NCBI RefSeq assembly: GCF_000275825.1
Contig: NZ_JH719942.1
Coordinates: 3,699,298-3,763,297 of the forward strand
DNA from: Saprospira grandis DSM 2844
Lineage (GTDB): Bacteria; Bacteroidota; Bacteroidia; Chitinophagales; Saprospiraceae
Length of the DNA: 64,000 nt
Direction of reading: 5' to 3'
Each line of letters begins with the position of its first letter. Positions within the stretch are counted from its first letter, which is position 1. The position numbers and the translations under genes are program-made. Below, piece after piece: positions 1-7,851 of this stretch. The notes beneath the pieces were generated by a model, which was not told where the DNA came from, did no database searches, and worked only from the letters and a program-made list of their open reading frames with translations.

Positions 1-5
1 TCAAA

Positions 6-85
6 GCGGTAGAGGATTTTAATCCTCTCCGCACTATAGATGCAGAATGGGGTTGTTGTATGGCTGCGGGTTTCAACCTGCAGCC
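6..85. repeat. Two short perfect-type palindromes at window start
   Basis: Positions 6-32 form a hairpin with arms AGAGGATT and AATCCTCT extended by GCGG/CCGC. Positions 62-85 form a second hairpin, GGTT-TC-AACC at the tip with a long GC stem. Both belong to a class of short palindromes with TT..AA or CT..AG tips that recurs at 43.6-44.0 kb. No gene is visible in the first 250 bases. Confidence 0.6.
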
Positions 86-91
86 ACAGCT

Positions 92-250
92 AGCAGGCGG
101 CGAAGCCGCCGCAAAGGAGCGAAGCGACTTGGCCTAGGGGCCTGCAAGGGGGCCGCGCAGCGGCAGACCTAGCCAGCTTGCTGGCGCAGGGCCGAGCAGA
201 CCTGCGAGCCCTGAAAGGGCCCGGCCGCCGCAGGCGGCAGGCCCCAAAAA
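92..250 (-). repeat. GC-rich palindromic element R1 (subtype C-like variant)
   Basis: Read on the minus strand it starts TTTTTTGGGGCCTGCC and ends in CCCCTAGGCC, with the family core (GGGCTCGCAGGTCTGCTC then GGCCCTGCG) between. Its GGGGCC end lies about 6 nt from the stop of ccmB. Inner hairpins with GAAG or TTTG-like loops are visible. Confidence 0.75.
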
Positions 251-255
251 AGGAA

Positions 256-918
256 CTAATCTCGCCAAAGAAAGGGAAAGAGGAGTAAGACAATACTGCC
301 CAAAATGAGATCAATGGCCAAAAGGATGAAAATGTCTTTATAATACATCGTGTCGGTCATTAGGCCCAGGGCAATTTTGCTAAGGCGCAGTAGGGTCATT
401 AGGATCGGGATGACGATTGGAAAGCTGAGAATGGCCATCAGGGTGGCGGCCTGCTGGGCCTTGGCGGCAATAGCGGCCACAAAACTAAAGGCAATAGAAA
501 AGCCGAGACTGCCTAAAAACATCAGGAGAAAAAAGAGGCCTTGAAAGCGGATGGGATTGTCCATAATGAGCGAAAAACTGCCATAGGACAAAAGGCAAAC
601 TACAAAAAGCAGGAGCGTATTGTAGAAAATTTTGGAGAGAATGAGGGCCGTGGGCTGTAACAAAGAATAATAATAAAGCTGTCGTTCTTGGTTTTCTTGC
701 ACGAAGCTTTTGGCCACCGCATTGACCGAGGCAAAAAGCACGATAATCCAATAGAGGGCTGCCCAAACCACCCCAGAGGTTTTTTCGCCCACAATGCTAT
801 AGACCACAAAAGTAGTGGATAAAACATAGAGCAGAATGCCACCAATAGCTTGTCGCTTTCTCCATTCGATGCGGGCATCTTTCTTAATCAGGGCCCAAGT
901 TTGTTGCAAGATATTCAT
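256..918 (-). CDS. ccmB: Heme exporter protein CcmB
   Basis: This 220-residue integral membrane protein matches CcmB, the membrane subunit of the CcmAB ABC transporter of cytochrome c maturation system I. About six hydrophobic segments are visible (near residues 24-43, 51-69, 96-115, 127-150, 156-177 and 195-215), and the N-terminal cytoplasmic stretch KKDARIEWRKR is typical. The ATG at 918 is chosen over an upstream start at 948 because it gives the usual family N-terminus. It lies downstream of a cytochrome c gene and a GNAT gene on the same strand, which suggests a small operon linked to cytochrome c. The ATPase partner CcmA is not in the window. Confidence 0.88.
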   Translation of the reverse strand: MNILQQTWALIKKDARIEWRKRQAIGGILLYVLSTTFVVYSIVGEKTSGVVWAALYWIIVLFASVNAVAKSFVQENQERQLYYYSLLQPTALILSKIFYNTLLLFVVCLLSYGSFSLIMDNPIRFQGLFFLLMFLGSLGFSIAFSFVAAIAAKAQQAATLMAILSFPIVIPILMTLLRLSKIALGLMTDTMYYKDIFILLAIDLILGSIVLLLFPFLWRD

Positions 919-960
919 GGGGGCGAAATTAGTAAAAAGGGAGCGCAAGCCGCCAAAAAA

Positions 961-1533
961 TTAGCAAAATTCTTCTTCATTTAGGCCTTTGACAAAAGCA
1001 TAGCGGCAGTGGTCCTCCCATTTTCCATTGATGCAAATAAACTGTTTGGCGGTTCCTTCTAGCGCAAAGCCCAGTTTTTCGATTAGGCGTCTGGAGCCCT
1101 TGTTTTGGGGCATAATATGGGCCTCTATGCGTTGCAAATCAAAGCGCTGCAAAATATGGGGATTGCTTAGTTTTAGGGCCTCTGTGGCCACGCCCAAATT
1201 ATTAAACTGCTGGTCTACCTTATAGCCCAAAAAGCAAGAGCGCATGGCCCCATAAATAAAGTGGCTATAAGAAATATCGCCAATGATGCGATTTTTTTGG
1301 CTGTCGCTCCGATGAAAGATATAATAGCGAATAAAGCGCCGCTGTTGATACAGCCATTTTTCTTCATTCAGGCGCTTCTGAATCTCTTCTATTTGACAAA
1401 AAGCTTGGGGCCAGCGCGGCATATAGCGCTGAAAAAAGTAACGATTTCGAACCAAGTACTCCTGTACCTGCTCGGCATATTCACTGCTCAGTTGGGTGAG
1501 GCCCAAACGCTGGCTTTCAAGCTCAAAAAGCAT
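961..1533 (-). CDS. GNAT family N-acetyltransferase (RimJ/RimL type)
   Basis: This 190-residue protein has the RimJ/RimL-type GNAT layout. The N-terminus carries ESQRLGL, the middle carries the strand IIGDISYSHF, followed by YKVDQQFNNLGVATEAL (acetyl-CoA binding region). The late motif NKGSRRLIEKLGFALEG is characteristic of this group. It probably transfers acetyl from acetyl-CoA to a protein N-terminus or small amine, but the substrate cannot be told. It sits 8 nt after the cytochrome c gene and 42 nt before ccmB, so it is probably co-transcribed with them. Confidence 0.85.
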   Translation of the reverse strand: MLFELESQRLGLTQLSSEYAEQVQEYLVRNRYFFQRYMPRWPQAFCQIEEIQKRLNEEKWLYQQRRFIRYYIFHRSDSQKNRIIGDISYSHFIYGAMRSCFLGYKVDQQFNNLGVATEALKLSNPHILQRFDLQRIEAHIMPQNKGSRRLIEKLGFALEGTAKQFICINGKWEDHCRYAFVKGLNEEEFC

Positions 1534-1541
1534 AAAATGAC

Positions 1542-1907
1542 TTATTTAAATTTCATAGTATATTCGGCTACCGCCTTGATGGCCGCCTCAGAAAGTACAC
1601 CCTCATAGGCTTGCATGGCGCCTTTCCCTTTTTTGATCTGCATAATGCGCTCCTCTAGTGTTAGGGTTGATTCGGGAAGAATTTTGGCGCCATTCAAGGC
1701 CATGCGACCATTGGCCCCATGACAAACTACACAGTTTTTCTTGTATACCATCGCTCCATTAACGGCTTTGGGTTTGGCGGGCGTTTTTGTGCTGCTGCTA
1801 CTACTGCTACTGCTGCTACTGCCGTTGTTGCTGTTGTTGTTGGGGCCCCCACAGGCCATAAACATGCTGGCGAGGAACAAACTGCTGATAATTAGTCTTT
1901 TGCTCAT
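1542..1907 (-). CDS. Lipoprotein mono-heme cytochrome c
   Basis: This 121-residue protein starts with a lipoprotein signal (lipobox around MFMAC, Cys19). A low-complexity Asn/Ser linker follows at residues 24-40, encoded by a run of related CTG/CTA/TTG triplets on the plus strand. A class I cytochrome c domain carries the heme site CVVCH at residues 59-63, and Met98 is a plausible distal ligand. It is likely a membrane-tethered periplasmic electron carrier. It is first in a minus-strand cluster that ends with ccmB, which fits its need for heme attachment. Confidence 0.88.
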   Translation of the reverse strand: MSKRLIISSLFLASMFMACGGPNNNSNNGSSSSSSSSSSTKTPAKPKAVNGAMVYKKNCVVCHGANGRMALNGAKILPESTLTLEERIMQIKKGKGAMQAYEGVLSEAAIKAVAEYTMKFK

Positions 1908-2051
1908 AATTTACATTTTTGATAGCTGGAAAATATGTTTTTTAGCTCTAAAGCTGAACCCTTAATAAGACTTTTTACCTTATATTGTATGTGCAAGATA
2001 GCACAAAAGCAAGCCCCGATTTCTTTTTTAGAACCAATACAAACTAGAAGT

Positions 2052-2996
2052 ATGGAATTTATCCCCTTAATCGCCTTAGGCCTTATTTTATATGTTCTCT
2101 TCTCTTCATTTAAAATGGTCCGAGAACGCTCTGCCCATATTGTAGAGCGTTTGGGAAGCTATAATCGAATTTTGCACCCCGGGCTCAACTTTGTGATCCC
2201 TTTCTTAGATAAGGTCAGTAAACAAATTAACCTCAAGATCCAGCAAATGGAGGTGCAAATTGAGACCAAAACCAAGGATAATGTATTTGTCAAGCTACAG
2301 GCTTCGGTGCACGTCCAAGTGATGGATACCAAAGTAAAGGAGGCCTATTATGAACTAGATAATCCCTATAACCAAATTTCTTCCTATATCTTTGATGTGG
2401 TCCGTGCCGAGGTGCCCAAAATGGACCTAGATGATGTTTTTGCTCGCAAAGATGATATCGCTACGGCAGTCCGTATGGAACTAGCCGAACATATGGAAAA
2501 ATATGGCTACCGCATCGTCAAAACCCTAATCACAGATATTGACCCCGACCAATTGGTCAAAGATTCCATGAACCGCATCAATGCCGCCCGCCGAAATAAA
2601 GAAGCCATTGCAGAAGATGCCGAAGGCCGCAAAATCTCTAAGATTAAAGATGCCGAAGCCGAAAAAGAATCTAAACGCCTGCAAGGGGAAGGGGTAGCCG
2701 AACAACGTCTGGCCATCATTAAAGGTTTTGCCGATTCAGTAGAAGACTTTAGCAATACCCTTAGCGATGTCTCTCCCTCCGAAATTATGCAGTTTGTACT
2801 GCTCACCCAACATTATGATACCGTTAAGGAAATTGGAGAGAAAAATGCCTCTATTTTGGTGCCTTATAGCCCAGGTACGCTCTCTGGCCTCCAACAACAA
2901 ATTATGGAAGGTACCCAATTGAGCGATAACCTCAATAAGCTGAAAATCTCTTCTCTAGAAGAAGAGGCCATCAAAAAAGCAGAGAAAAAACACTAG
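2052..2996 (+). CDS. SPFH/Band 7 (stomatin/HflC-like) membrane protein
   Basis: This 314-residue protein has one N-terminal membrane segment (about residues 3-20) followed by an SPFH domain: RSAHIVERLGSYNRILHPGLN, then the region around VQIETKTKDNVFV. An Ala/Glu/Lys-rich coiled coil follows (roughly residues 180-240, around AEAEKESKRLQGEG). It resembles QmcA/stomatin-type proteins that form oligomeric membrane rings and often influence protease quality control. The frame is open from 1935, but the ATG at 2052 gives the normal N-terminus. It is divergent from the cytochrome c gene and convergent with gcvT. Confidence 0.87.
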   Translation: MEFIPLIALGLILYVLFSSFKMVRERSAHIVERLGSYNRILHPGLNFVIPFLDKVSKQINLKIQQMEVQIETKTKDNVFVKLQASVHVQVMDTKVKEAYYELDNPYNQISSYIFDVVRAEVPKMDLDDVFARKDDIATAVRMELAEHMEKYGYRIVKTLITDIDPDQLVKDSMNRINAARRNKEAIAEDAEGRKISKIKDAEAEKESKRLQGEGVAEQRLAIIKGFADSVEDFSNTLSDVSPSEIMQFVLLTQHYDTVKEIGEKNASILVPYSPGTLSGLQQQIMEGTQLSDNLNKLKISSLEEEAIKKAEKKH

Positions 2997-3014
2997 CCTA
3001 ATACTAGGAAATAC

Positions 3015-3052
3015 AAAAGCGGATCAAGGAGCTAACTCCCTGATCCGCTTTT
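3015..3052. terminator. Bidirectional terminator between SPFH gene and gcvT
   Basis: The stem AAAAGCGGATCA pairs with TGATCCGCTTTT around a short inner region. A-run and T-run on the two sides allow it to serve both convergent genes. Confidence 0.85.
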
Positions 3053-3057
3053 CTTGT

Positions 3058-4164
3058 TTAGCCCTTCCAGAATGGAGGCCGCTGCAGCTTGGCCGCAAAA
3101 CGCTTGCCTCTAATCTCTACCAAAACTTCAGTATCTTTTTTGGCCCAATGGGCTTGAATATAAGCCAAGGCAATAGATTTTCCTAAACTAGGAGAGGGGC
3201 CACCAGAAGTAATCCGCCCAATCTCTTCTCCCTCTACAGAATAAACCAAATAGCCTTGCCTGGCCGGACGTTTCCCCTCCATAACCAATCCATAAAGCTT
3301 TTCTGTAGGCTTGTTTTCCTTAACCGCCGCAATCTTTTCCTTGCCCACAAAATCGCCTTTTTGCAATTTGGTGATCCAACCCAAACCCGCCGCAATAGGA
3401 GAGGTGCTGTCGTCAATGTCATTGCCGTAAAGACAATAGCCCATCTCCAAACGGAGGCTGTCGCGAGCACCCAAACCCACGGGCTGAATATCATAAGCAG
3501 CTCCAGCCTCAAAAATAGCGGCCCAAAGGGCTTCCGCATCTTCATTGCGAATGTAAATCTCAAATCCACCAGCTCCCGTATAACCCGTTGCCGAAACCAA
3601 TACGTTTTCTAAGCCAGCAAATTTTCCTTTCTGAAAACTATAGTATTTCATCTCACCCAAGGCAATTTCAGTCAATGACTGCAAGGCCTCCACCGCTTTG
3701 GGACCCTGCACGGCCAATAAAGTCGTTCTATCCGAAATATCAATGAGCTCACAGTCAAAGCGATTTTGAGATTGCAACCAATCCCAATCCTTTTTCATAT
3801 TCGAGGCATTGACCACCAACATAAAGGCTTGCTCGCCAGCAGCGCATTGGTCCTCCCCCAAACGATAAACCAAAAAGTCGTCAATAATTCCCCCTTCTTC
3901 ATTGGGCAGACAACTATATTGCACATCGCCCAGCTCCAAACGACTGGCATCATTAGAGCTCACCCATTGGACCAAATCTAGCGCCTCTTTTCCGCGCAGA
4001 ATAAATTCGCCCATATGCGAAACGTCAAAAACACCAACAGAGGAACGTACGGCCAAATGCTCGGCTTTTATTCCCGCATAAGAAACGGGCATGTCATAAC
4101 CTGCAAAAGGAACCATCTTGGCCCCAAGTTCTTCATGGATGTGGTGTAAGGCTGTTTTTTTCAT
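3058..4164 (-). CDS. gcvT: Aminomethyltransferase, glycine cleavage T protein
   Basis: This 368-residue protein matches GcvT, which transfers the aminomethyl group from the H protein to tetrahydrofolate, giving methylene-THF and ammonia. Recognisable family stretches are FAGYDMPVSY near residue 21, SVGVFDVSHMGEF near 42-54, YTGAGGFEIYI, GLGARDSLRLEMGYCLYG and the C-terminal GRITSGGPSPSLGKSIALAY. Its length is normal for the family. It faces the SPFH gene with a shared terminator. The other glycine cleavage genes are not in the window. Confidence 0.95.
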   Translation of the reverse strand: MKKTALHHIHEELGAKMVPFAGYDMPVSYAGIKAEHLAVRSSVGVFDVSHMGEFILRGKEALDLVQWVSSNDASRLELGDVQYSCLPNEEGGIIDDFLVYRLGEDQCAAGEQAFMLVVNASNMKKDWDWLQSQNRFDCELIDISDRTTLLAVQGPKAVEALQSLTEIALGEMKYYSFQKGKFAGLENVLVSATGYTGAGGFEIYIRNEDAEALWAAIFEAGAAYDIQPVGLGARDSLRLEMGYCLYGNDIDDSTSPIAAGLGWITKLQKGDFVGKEKIAAVKENKPTEKLYGLVMEGKRPARQGYLVYSVEGEEIGRITSGGPSPSLGKSIALAYIQAHWAKKDTEVLVEIRGKRFAAKLQRPPFWKG

Positions 4165-4293
4165 GATCTATAGTTTTGTTGCGCAGCCCTAAAGCTGCCT
4201 GCTGTATAGGTTGTTTGTTTTTGCAGCACGAAACTACAAGTTTTTATGTTTTTGCCGAGCTTCTCTTCCCCTTTAATTTTTTCTTTTCTGCTG

Positions 4294-4436
4294 TTTTGGG
4301 GCCCGCGGCCAGCTAGCCGAAGGCTAGCTTGGCCGCCGCTATGCTGCGGGGCTCACAAGTCTGTTCGGCCCTTCAGGCTACACTTCGTTTCGCCTTCGGT
4401 CTGGCCTGACGGCCACCCCTCCGCAGCGCTGGGCCA
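4294..4436 (+). repeat. GC-rich palindromic element R2 (subtype A)
   Basis: It begins TTTTGGGGCCCGCGGCC and ends AGCGCTGGGCC, with the family core CTCACAAGTCTGTTCGGCCC. The inner hairpin is GCTAGC-CGAA-GGCTAGC-like. It is nearly identical to R3 beyond cas2 and lies upstream of cas1, with its GGGGCC end facing gcvT. Confidence 0.85.
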
Positions 4437-4563
4437 AAGGCGTCCTTTTCGAAATTCTATCAATTATATATAATAACTATCATTTTTTGATGAGTTGTTT
4501 TTACTTTTCGTACTGATATTCAGTACTTTATGTTTTTGCATGCTTTTCGAAAGCCTTCAACTC

Positions 4564-5580
4564 ATGCAATTATATTTAGACTCATACGGGGCCTTTTTAG
4601 GCGTAGAAAATGGCATGTTTTGGTTCAAACCCAAGCACTCAGAAGGCCGTGCAATCGCTTGTCAGCGAATCAATTGTATCTTTCTAACCAAAGGGGTGCG
4701 CATTAGTAGTGATGCCATTCTTCTGGCCCTCTCTCATAATATTCCTATGGTCTTTACCGATCAGATGGGCCGCTCGCAGGGCTATCTCTGGTCGGGCCAA
4801 TATGGATCTATCTCTACAGTCAGAAAAAAGCAAGCCCGCTTTGCCGACCATCCGCTGGGTATGGATTGGGTGCGAGACCAATTGCGGCAAAGAGCCCAAA
4901 ATCAACTCACTATCCTAGAGCTTTTGCAAGAGCAACCCTACGCCCGCAAAGACAAACAAGGCCAAAGCAATTTTGTCAAGGACCAAAAATCCCTAAGCAA
5001 ACTGATCCAAAGATGGGAGAAACTCCCCATTTCTCCCCGAGCCAATTTGAAAGAATTAGCAGCCTCTTTTAGAGGCTGGGAGGGCGGCGCTAGCCGAACT
5101 TATTTTCAGGCCTTTGCCAGAGTCTTGCCCGAAAAATGGGGCTTTGCTGGCCGTATGCGCCGCCCCGCCTACGATCCCTTTAATGCCCTGCTCAATTATT
5201 TGTATGGAATGCTCTATCCCTTGGTCGAACTCAGCCTCATCAAAGCAGGCCTAGATCCCTATATGGGCGTCTTGCATACCGACCGTTATAATCGGCCTAC
5301 CCTGGTCTTTGATTGTATCGAAATTTATCGGCACTGGGCCGAATGGACCGCCCTGCAATTGGTCTTCGAAAAAGGCTTAGATCCCCAACAGCATTTTGAA
5401 GAACGCTCTATCCGAGAGGGCATTCGCCTAGCCCCCTCTGGCAAGAAAAAGGTGATTGCCGCCATGTTGGGCCATCTTGAAGAACGCTCTGTTTATCAGG
5501 ACCAAAAAAGAAAAAGAAAAACCCAGATAGACTTAGGCCTCCAAAGCTTAGCTAGCTATCTGAAAACCCTCGATTTTTAA
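4564..5580 (+). CDS. cas1: CRISPR-associated endonuclease Cas1
   Basis: This 338-residue protein has the Cas1 layout. A small N-terminal beta domain (YLDSYGAFLGVENGMF, TKGVRISSDAI) is followed by the catalytic helical domain. Metal ligands are visible as Glu173 in RGWEGGASRTYF, His238 in GVLHTDRYNRPTLVFD, and Asp250/Glu253. Cas1 with Cas2 integrates new spacers into CRISPR arrays. The frame is open from 4495, but the ATG at 4564 gives the typical start MQLYLDSYG. It is followed after 15 nt by a membrane protein gene and then cas2. No array or interference gene is nearby, so the subtype is uncertain. Confidence 0.94.
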   Translation: MQLYLDSYGAFLGVENGMFWFKPKHSEGRAIACQRINCIFLTKGVRISSDAILLALSHNIPMVFTDQMGRSQGYLWSGQYGSISTVRKKQARFADHPLGMDWVRDQLRQRAQNQLTILELLQEQPYARKDKQGQSNFVKDQKSLSKLIQRWEKLPISPRANLKELAASFRGWEGGASRTYFQAFARVLPEKWGFAGRMRRPAYDPFNALLNYLYGMLYPLVELSLIKAGLDPYMGVLHTDRYNRPTLVFDCIEIYRHWAEWTALQLVFEKGLDPQQHFEERSIREGIRLAPSGKKKVIAAMLGHLEERSVYQDQKRKRKTQIDLGLQSLASYLKTLDF

Positions 5581-5595
5581 CCAAACTACATACAA

Positions 5596-6384
5596 ATGTC
5601 AACATTTAAACTAGACTGGTGGAAGCTGCTGAGCTATTTTTTGGGCCTAAGTACCTTGGGCGGAACGCCTCTGCTCCTCTGGGAGGTCGGCGAATGGATG
5701 GAGGAACCCCAGACTTCTACTGCTCCATTGGCCCTAAATAAAGGCCCCGAAAAAGAGGCCTACCCCCGAATCGATTCTATAGAGGCCGATGCCTGGGAAG
5801 AAGAGCTGCGCTCTTCCGACTTGGAAAAAGAACGACCAGCCGCCCCAGCTGCCGATCAACCCAAAACAGCTCCAGCTACACCCAAATATGTGCAGTCCAA
5901 TCGCCCCGAACCCGATAGAACAAAACGCCTAGGCTGTATTTGTATGGATGAAGAACAACAGGACCTCAAAGGAAGGGGCGCCTGTAGCGGACATGGCGGG
6001 GTGCGCTATTGGGTCTATGCTCAAGCCAATTCCGATGTCCTTTTGCGCTATCCTACTGAAAGGCACGAACTGCACCCTGAGGCCCTCTCCACCGATGAGC
6101 TAAGCCAGTTGGCCGCCCATCAGGAAGATTTGAGGCAGCCTAAGGCTTCTCCCGAAAAAATTAGTCCTAAAGATGCACAGGATTATTGGCAAAAAAAGAG
6201 AAAGCAAAAGGAAGAACAGGCTGCCGCAGCAGCTCCAAGATTAGAAAGGGTGCAGATAGAACCGCAACAACAACAACAACAACGCATGGACCAAGAACGC
6301 TGGAATTTTTATCAATTGGTCATTGTCTTTATGGTTTGCGTGACTATTGCTTTTGTTACCTACACCATGTTTAGAGCCCGATGA
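5596..6384 (+). CDS. Membrane protein with DUF3761-like Cys/His motif, between cas1 and cas2
   Basis: This 262-residue protein is not a known Cas protein to my knowledge. A weak hydrophobic stretch lies at residues 11-30 and a clear membrane helix at 240-257 (QLVIVFMVCVTIAFVTY). Between them are a Pro/Ala/Glu-rich linker (about 35-110) and a charged, Gln-rich segment (about 195-232). The core has Cys114-x-Cys116 and then GACSGHGGVRYW (Cys130, His133), which resembles the GxCSxHGGV signature of DUF3761 proteins. Its stop codon overlaps the cas2 start by 4 nt (ATGA), implying translational coupling. A role as membrane anchor or partner of the Cas1-Cas2 integrase is inference from position only. 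Confidence 0.8.
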   Translation: MSTFKLDWWKLLSYFLGLSTLGGTPLLLWEVGEWMEEPQTSTAPLALNKGPEKEAYPRIDSIEADAWEEELRSSDLEKERPAAPAADQPKTAPATPKYVQSNRPEPDRTKRLGCICMDEEQQDLKGRGACSGHGGVRYWVYAQANSDVLLRYPTERHELHPEALSTDELSQLAAHQEDLRQPKASPEKISPKDAQDYWQKKRKQKEEQAAAAAPRLERVQIEPQQQQQQRMDQERWNFYQLVIVFMVCVTIAFVTYTMFRAR

Positions 6385-6698
6385 AGAAAAGTCACTACAT
6401 TATGTCCTACGATATTTCTTCTAATCGGCTGCGGCTGGCCGTTTGCAAATTATTGCAGCGCCAAGGGGCCGAACGCCTACAAAAGTCGGTCTTTTTTGCC
6501 CCCAATATGCTGCTAGAGGAAATCCGCCAACTCAGGGCCGACCTCCAACAACTGATGTTGCATCACCCCGAGGCCCTGCCTCAAGATAGCCTCATTTGTT
6601 TTCCTATCCGCAAGCAAAGCATAGAGGAAATGGTCTGGGCCGGAGAATCGGAAGACCTCCGCCGTTTATTAGATGAACTGCTATTTATTTTATTGTAA
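6381..6698 (+). CDS. cas2: CRISPR-associated protein Cas2
   Basis: This 105-residue protein matches Cas2, the small ferredoxin-fold dimer that bridges two Cas1 dimers during spacer acquisition. The first strand holds the family motif MSYDISSNRLR (Asp10), followed by KLLQRQGAERLQKSVFF. The second half has the expected IRQLRADLQQL and the late strand SLICFPI. It starts inside the stop codon of the upstream membrane protein gene. Its length is normal. Confidence 0.9.
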   Translation: MKKSHYIMSYDISSNRLRLAVCKLLQRQGAERLQKSVFFAPNMLLEEIRQLRADLQQLMLHHPEALPQDSLICFPIRKQSIEEMVWAGESEDLRRLLDELLFILL

Positions 6699-6705
6699 TT
6701 TATGG

Positions 6706-6847
6706 TTTTGGGGCCCGCGGCCGGCTAGCCTTCGGCTAGCTCGGCCGCCGCTATGCTGCGGGGCTCACAAGTCTGTTCGGCCCTTCAGGCTACACTTCGT
6801 TTCGCCTTCGGTCTGGCCTGACGGCCACCCCTCCGCAGCGCTGGGCC
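6706..6847 (+). repeat. GC-rich palindromic element R3 (subtype A)
   Basis: It starts TTTTGGGGCCCGCGGCC, 8 nt after the cas2 stop codon, and ends AGCGCTGGGCC. It differs from R2 almost only in the inner hairpin (GGCTAGC-CTTC-GGCTAGC instead of the complementary loop), so cas1-x-cas2 is bracketed by direct copies. Confidence 0.85.
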
Positions 6848-7070
6848 GCTCCACCTTCATTTCTTCTTGGGGCGCTCTTCTTTGGCCGCTAGTTGCTCCC
6901 TTAAAATGGCATTCGTCGCTTCGCTCCTCATCCGTGATGACGACCCCGCCCACCCGCCCCTCCTCGGGATTCCCTAAGGAATCCCTTCGGGGGACGTTTG
7001 GGGGGGCGTTTTATGGACCAAAAGCTAAAGGTCAAAACTTCAGTAGAATACAGAACCATTTCTTTTCACT
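6848..7070. other. Non-coding stretch after cas2
   Basis: No convincing gene or CRISPR repeats are seen. Around 6905-7010 there is a GC-rich segment with an imperfect palindrome (GGGATTCCCT / AGGAATCCC near 6966-6990). Confidence 0.5.
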
Positions 7071-7103
7071 AGAGCCAAGGCGGTACCGCCTTGGCTCTTT
7101 TTT
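7071..7103 (+). terminator. Rho-independent terminator
   Basis: The stem AGAGCCAAGGCGG pairs with CCGCCTTGGCTCT and is followed by a T run. It probably ends cas1-x-cas2 transcription. Confidence 0.85.
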
Positions 7104-7262
7104 ACTTAGTTGATAGGAGTAAATTAGCTTAGAAAATGCCTAATTGAATCTGGGGCAGAGCAGGGGCATCCCCTTTAAAGGAAACTAAAAACTATTGTGG
7201 GTCCAATAAAAAAGCTGTACCTTAAAATGATCAATCATTTTTTCAGTTACTTAAATAAATTT

Positions 7263-7847
7263 ATGCAGAGTATTAGATTATTCATGACTGTTTTTGCCCT
7301 TTTATGCTTTGGGCAAACTGCCGTAAAAGCGCAAATTGTAAAGGGGACCTATAAGCTGCGTATTGCCGCTATGAGTCAGGCGATAGACAGCAGTGTATTT
7401 GCGCCCTTAGCCAAATATGGGGTGCTTAGTTTTGAGCCAACGGATAAGGGCCTAACTCGGGTATACCTAGGCAAGTACATGGGCAAGGCCACAGCGGCCA
7501 AAGTACTGGCTTTGGTCAAAAAATCTGGTTTTAAGCAGGCCTATATTGTGCAAGAAGACGTCTTATTTGAGTCGGTAAATGGAGATGCGCTCACACATAG
7601 CCTACAGTTTTCGGCAGATCGCTTTTTGGATATCTCTAAGTTGCAGGCCAAGGCAGCTTGGCGTGAAGACATGGCCAAGCAGTTGCACATCAGTTATGCC
7701 AATGGGCATTATCGTTTATCCTTTGGCCTATTGAACCCTAGTTTTCAGGCCGTAGAGGTAGAGAAATTTCGGAACGCCTTATTGAGTTTGGGCTATAAAG
7801 AGAGTTTTCTGCGTCGGTTTTCTAATAAAAAGACCGCCAACAAATAA
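7263..7847 (+). CDS. Exported protein with SPOR-like repeat
   Basis: This 194-residue protein starts with a signal peptide (hydrophobic residues to about 20, cleavage after VKAQ). The body reads as a SPOR-like fold: YKLRIAAMSQ, then VYLGKYMGKATAAKVLALV and GFKQAYIV. This is the strand-helix-strand pattern used to bind denuded peptidoglycan glycans. A second, weaker copy may lie in the C-terminal half. The frame opens at a GTG at 7197, but the ATG at 7263 directly precedes the signal peptide. The next gene starts 4 nt downstream. Confidence 0.7.
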   Translation: MQSIRLFMTVFALLCFGQTAVKAQIVKGTYKLRIAAMSQAIDSSVFAPLAKYGVLSFEPTDKGLTRVYLGKYMGKATAAKVLALVKKSGFKQAYIVQEDVLFESVNGDALTHSLQFSADRFLDISKLQAKAAWREDMAKQLHISYANGHYRLSFGLLNPSFQAVEVEKFRNALLSLGYKESFLRRFSNKKTANK

Positions 7848-7851
7848 TTAG

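Noticed and set aside
6673-7113. 146-codon frame after cas2
   Set aside because: It is mostly translated repeat R3 and overlaps cas2; the same type of frame appears in every GC-rich element.
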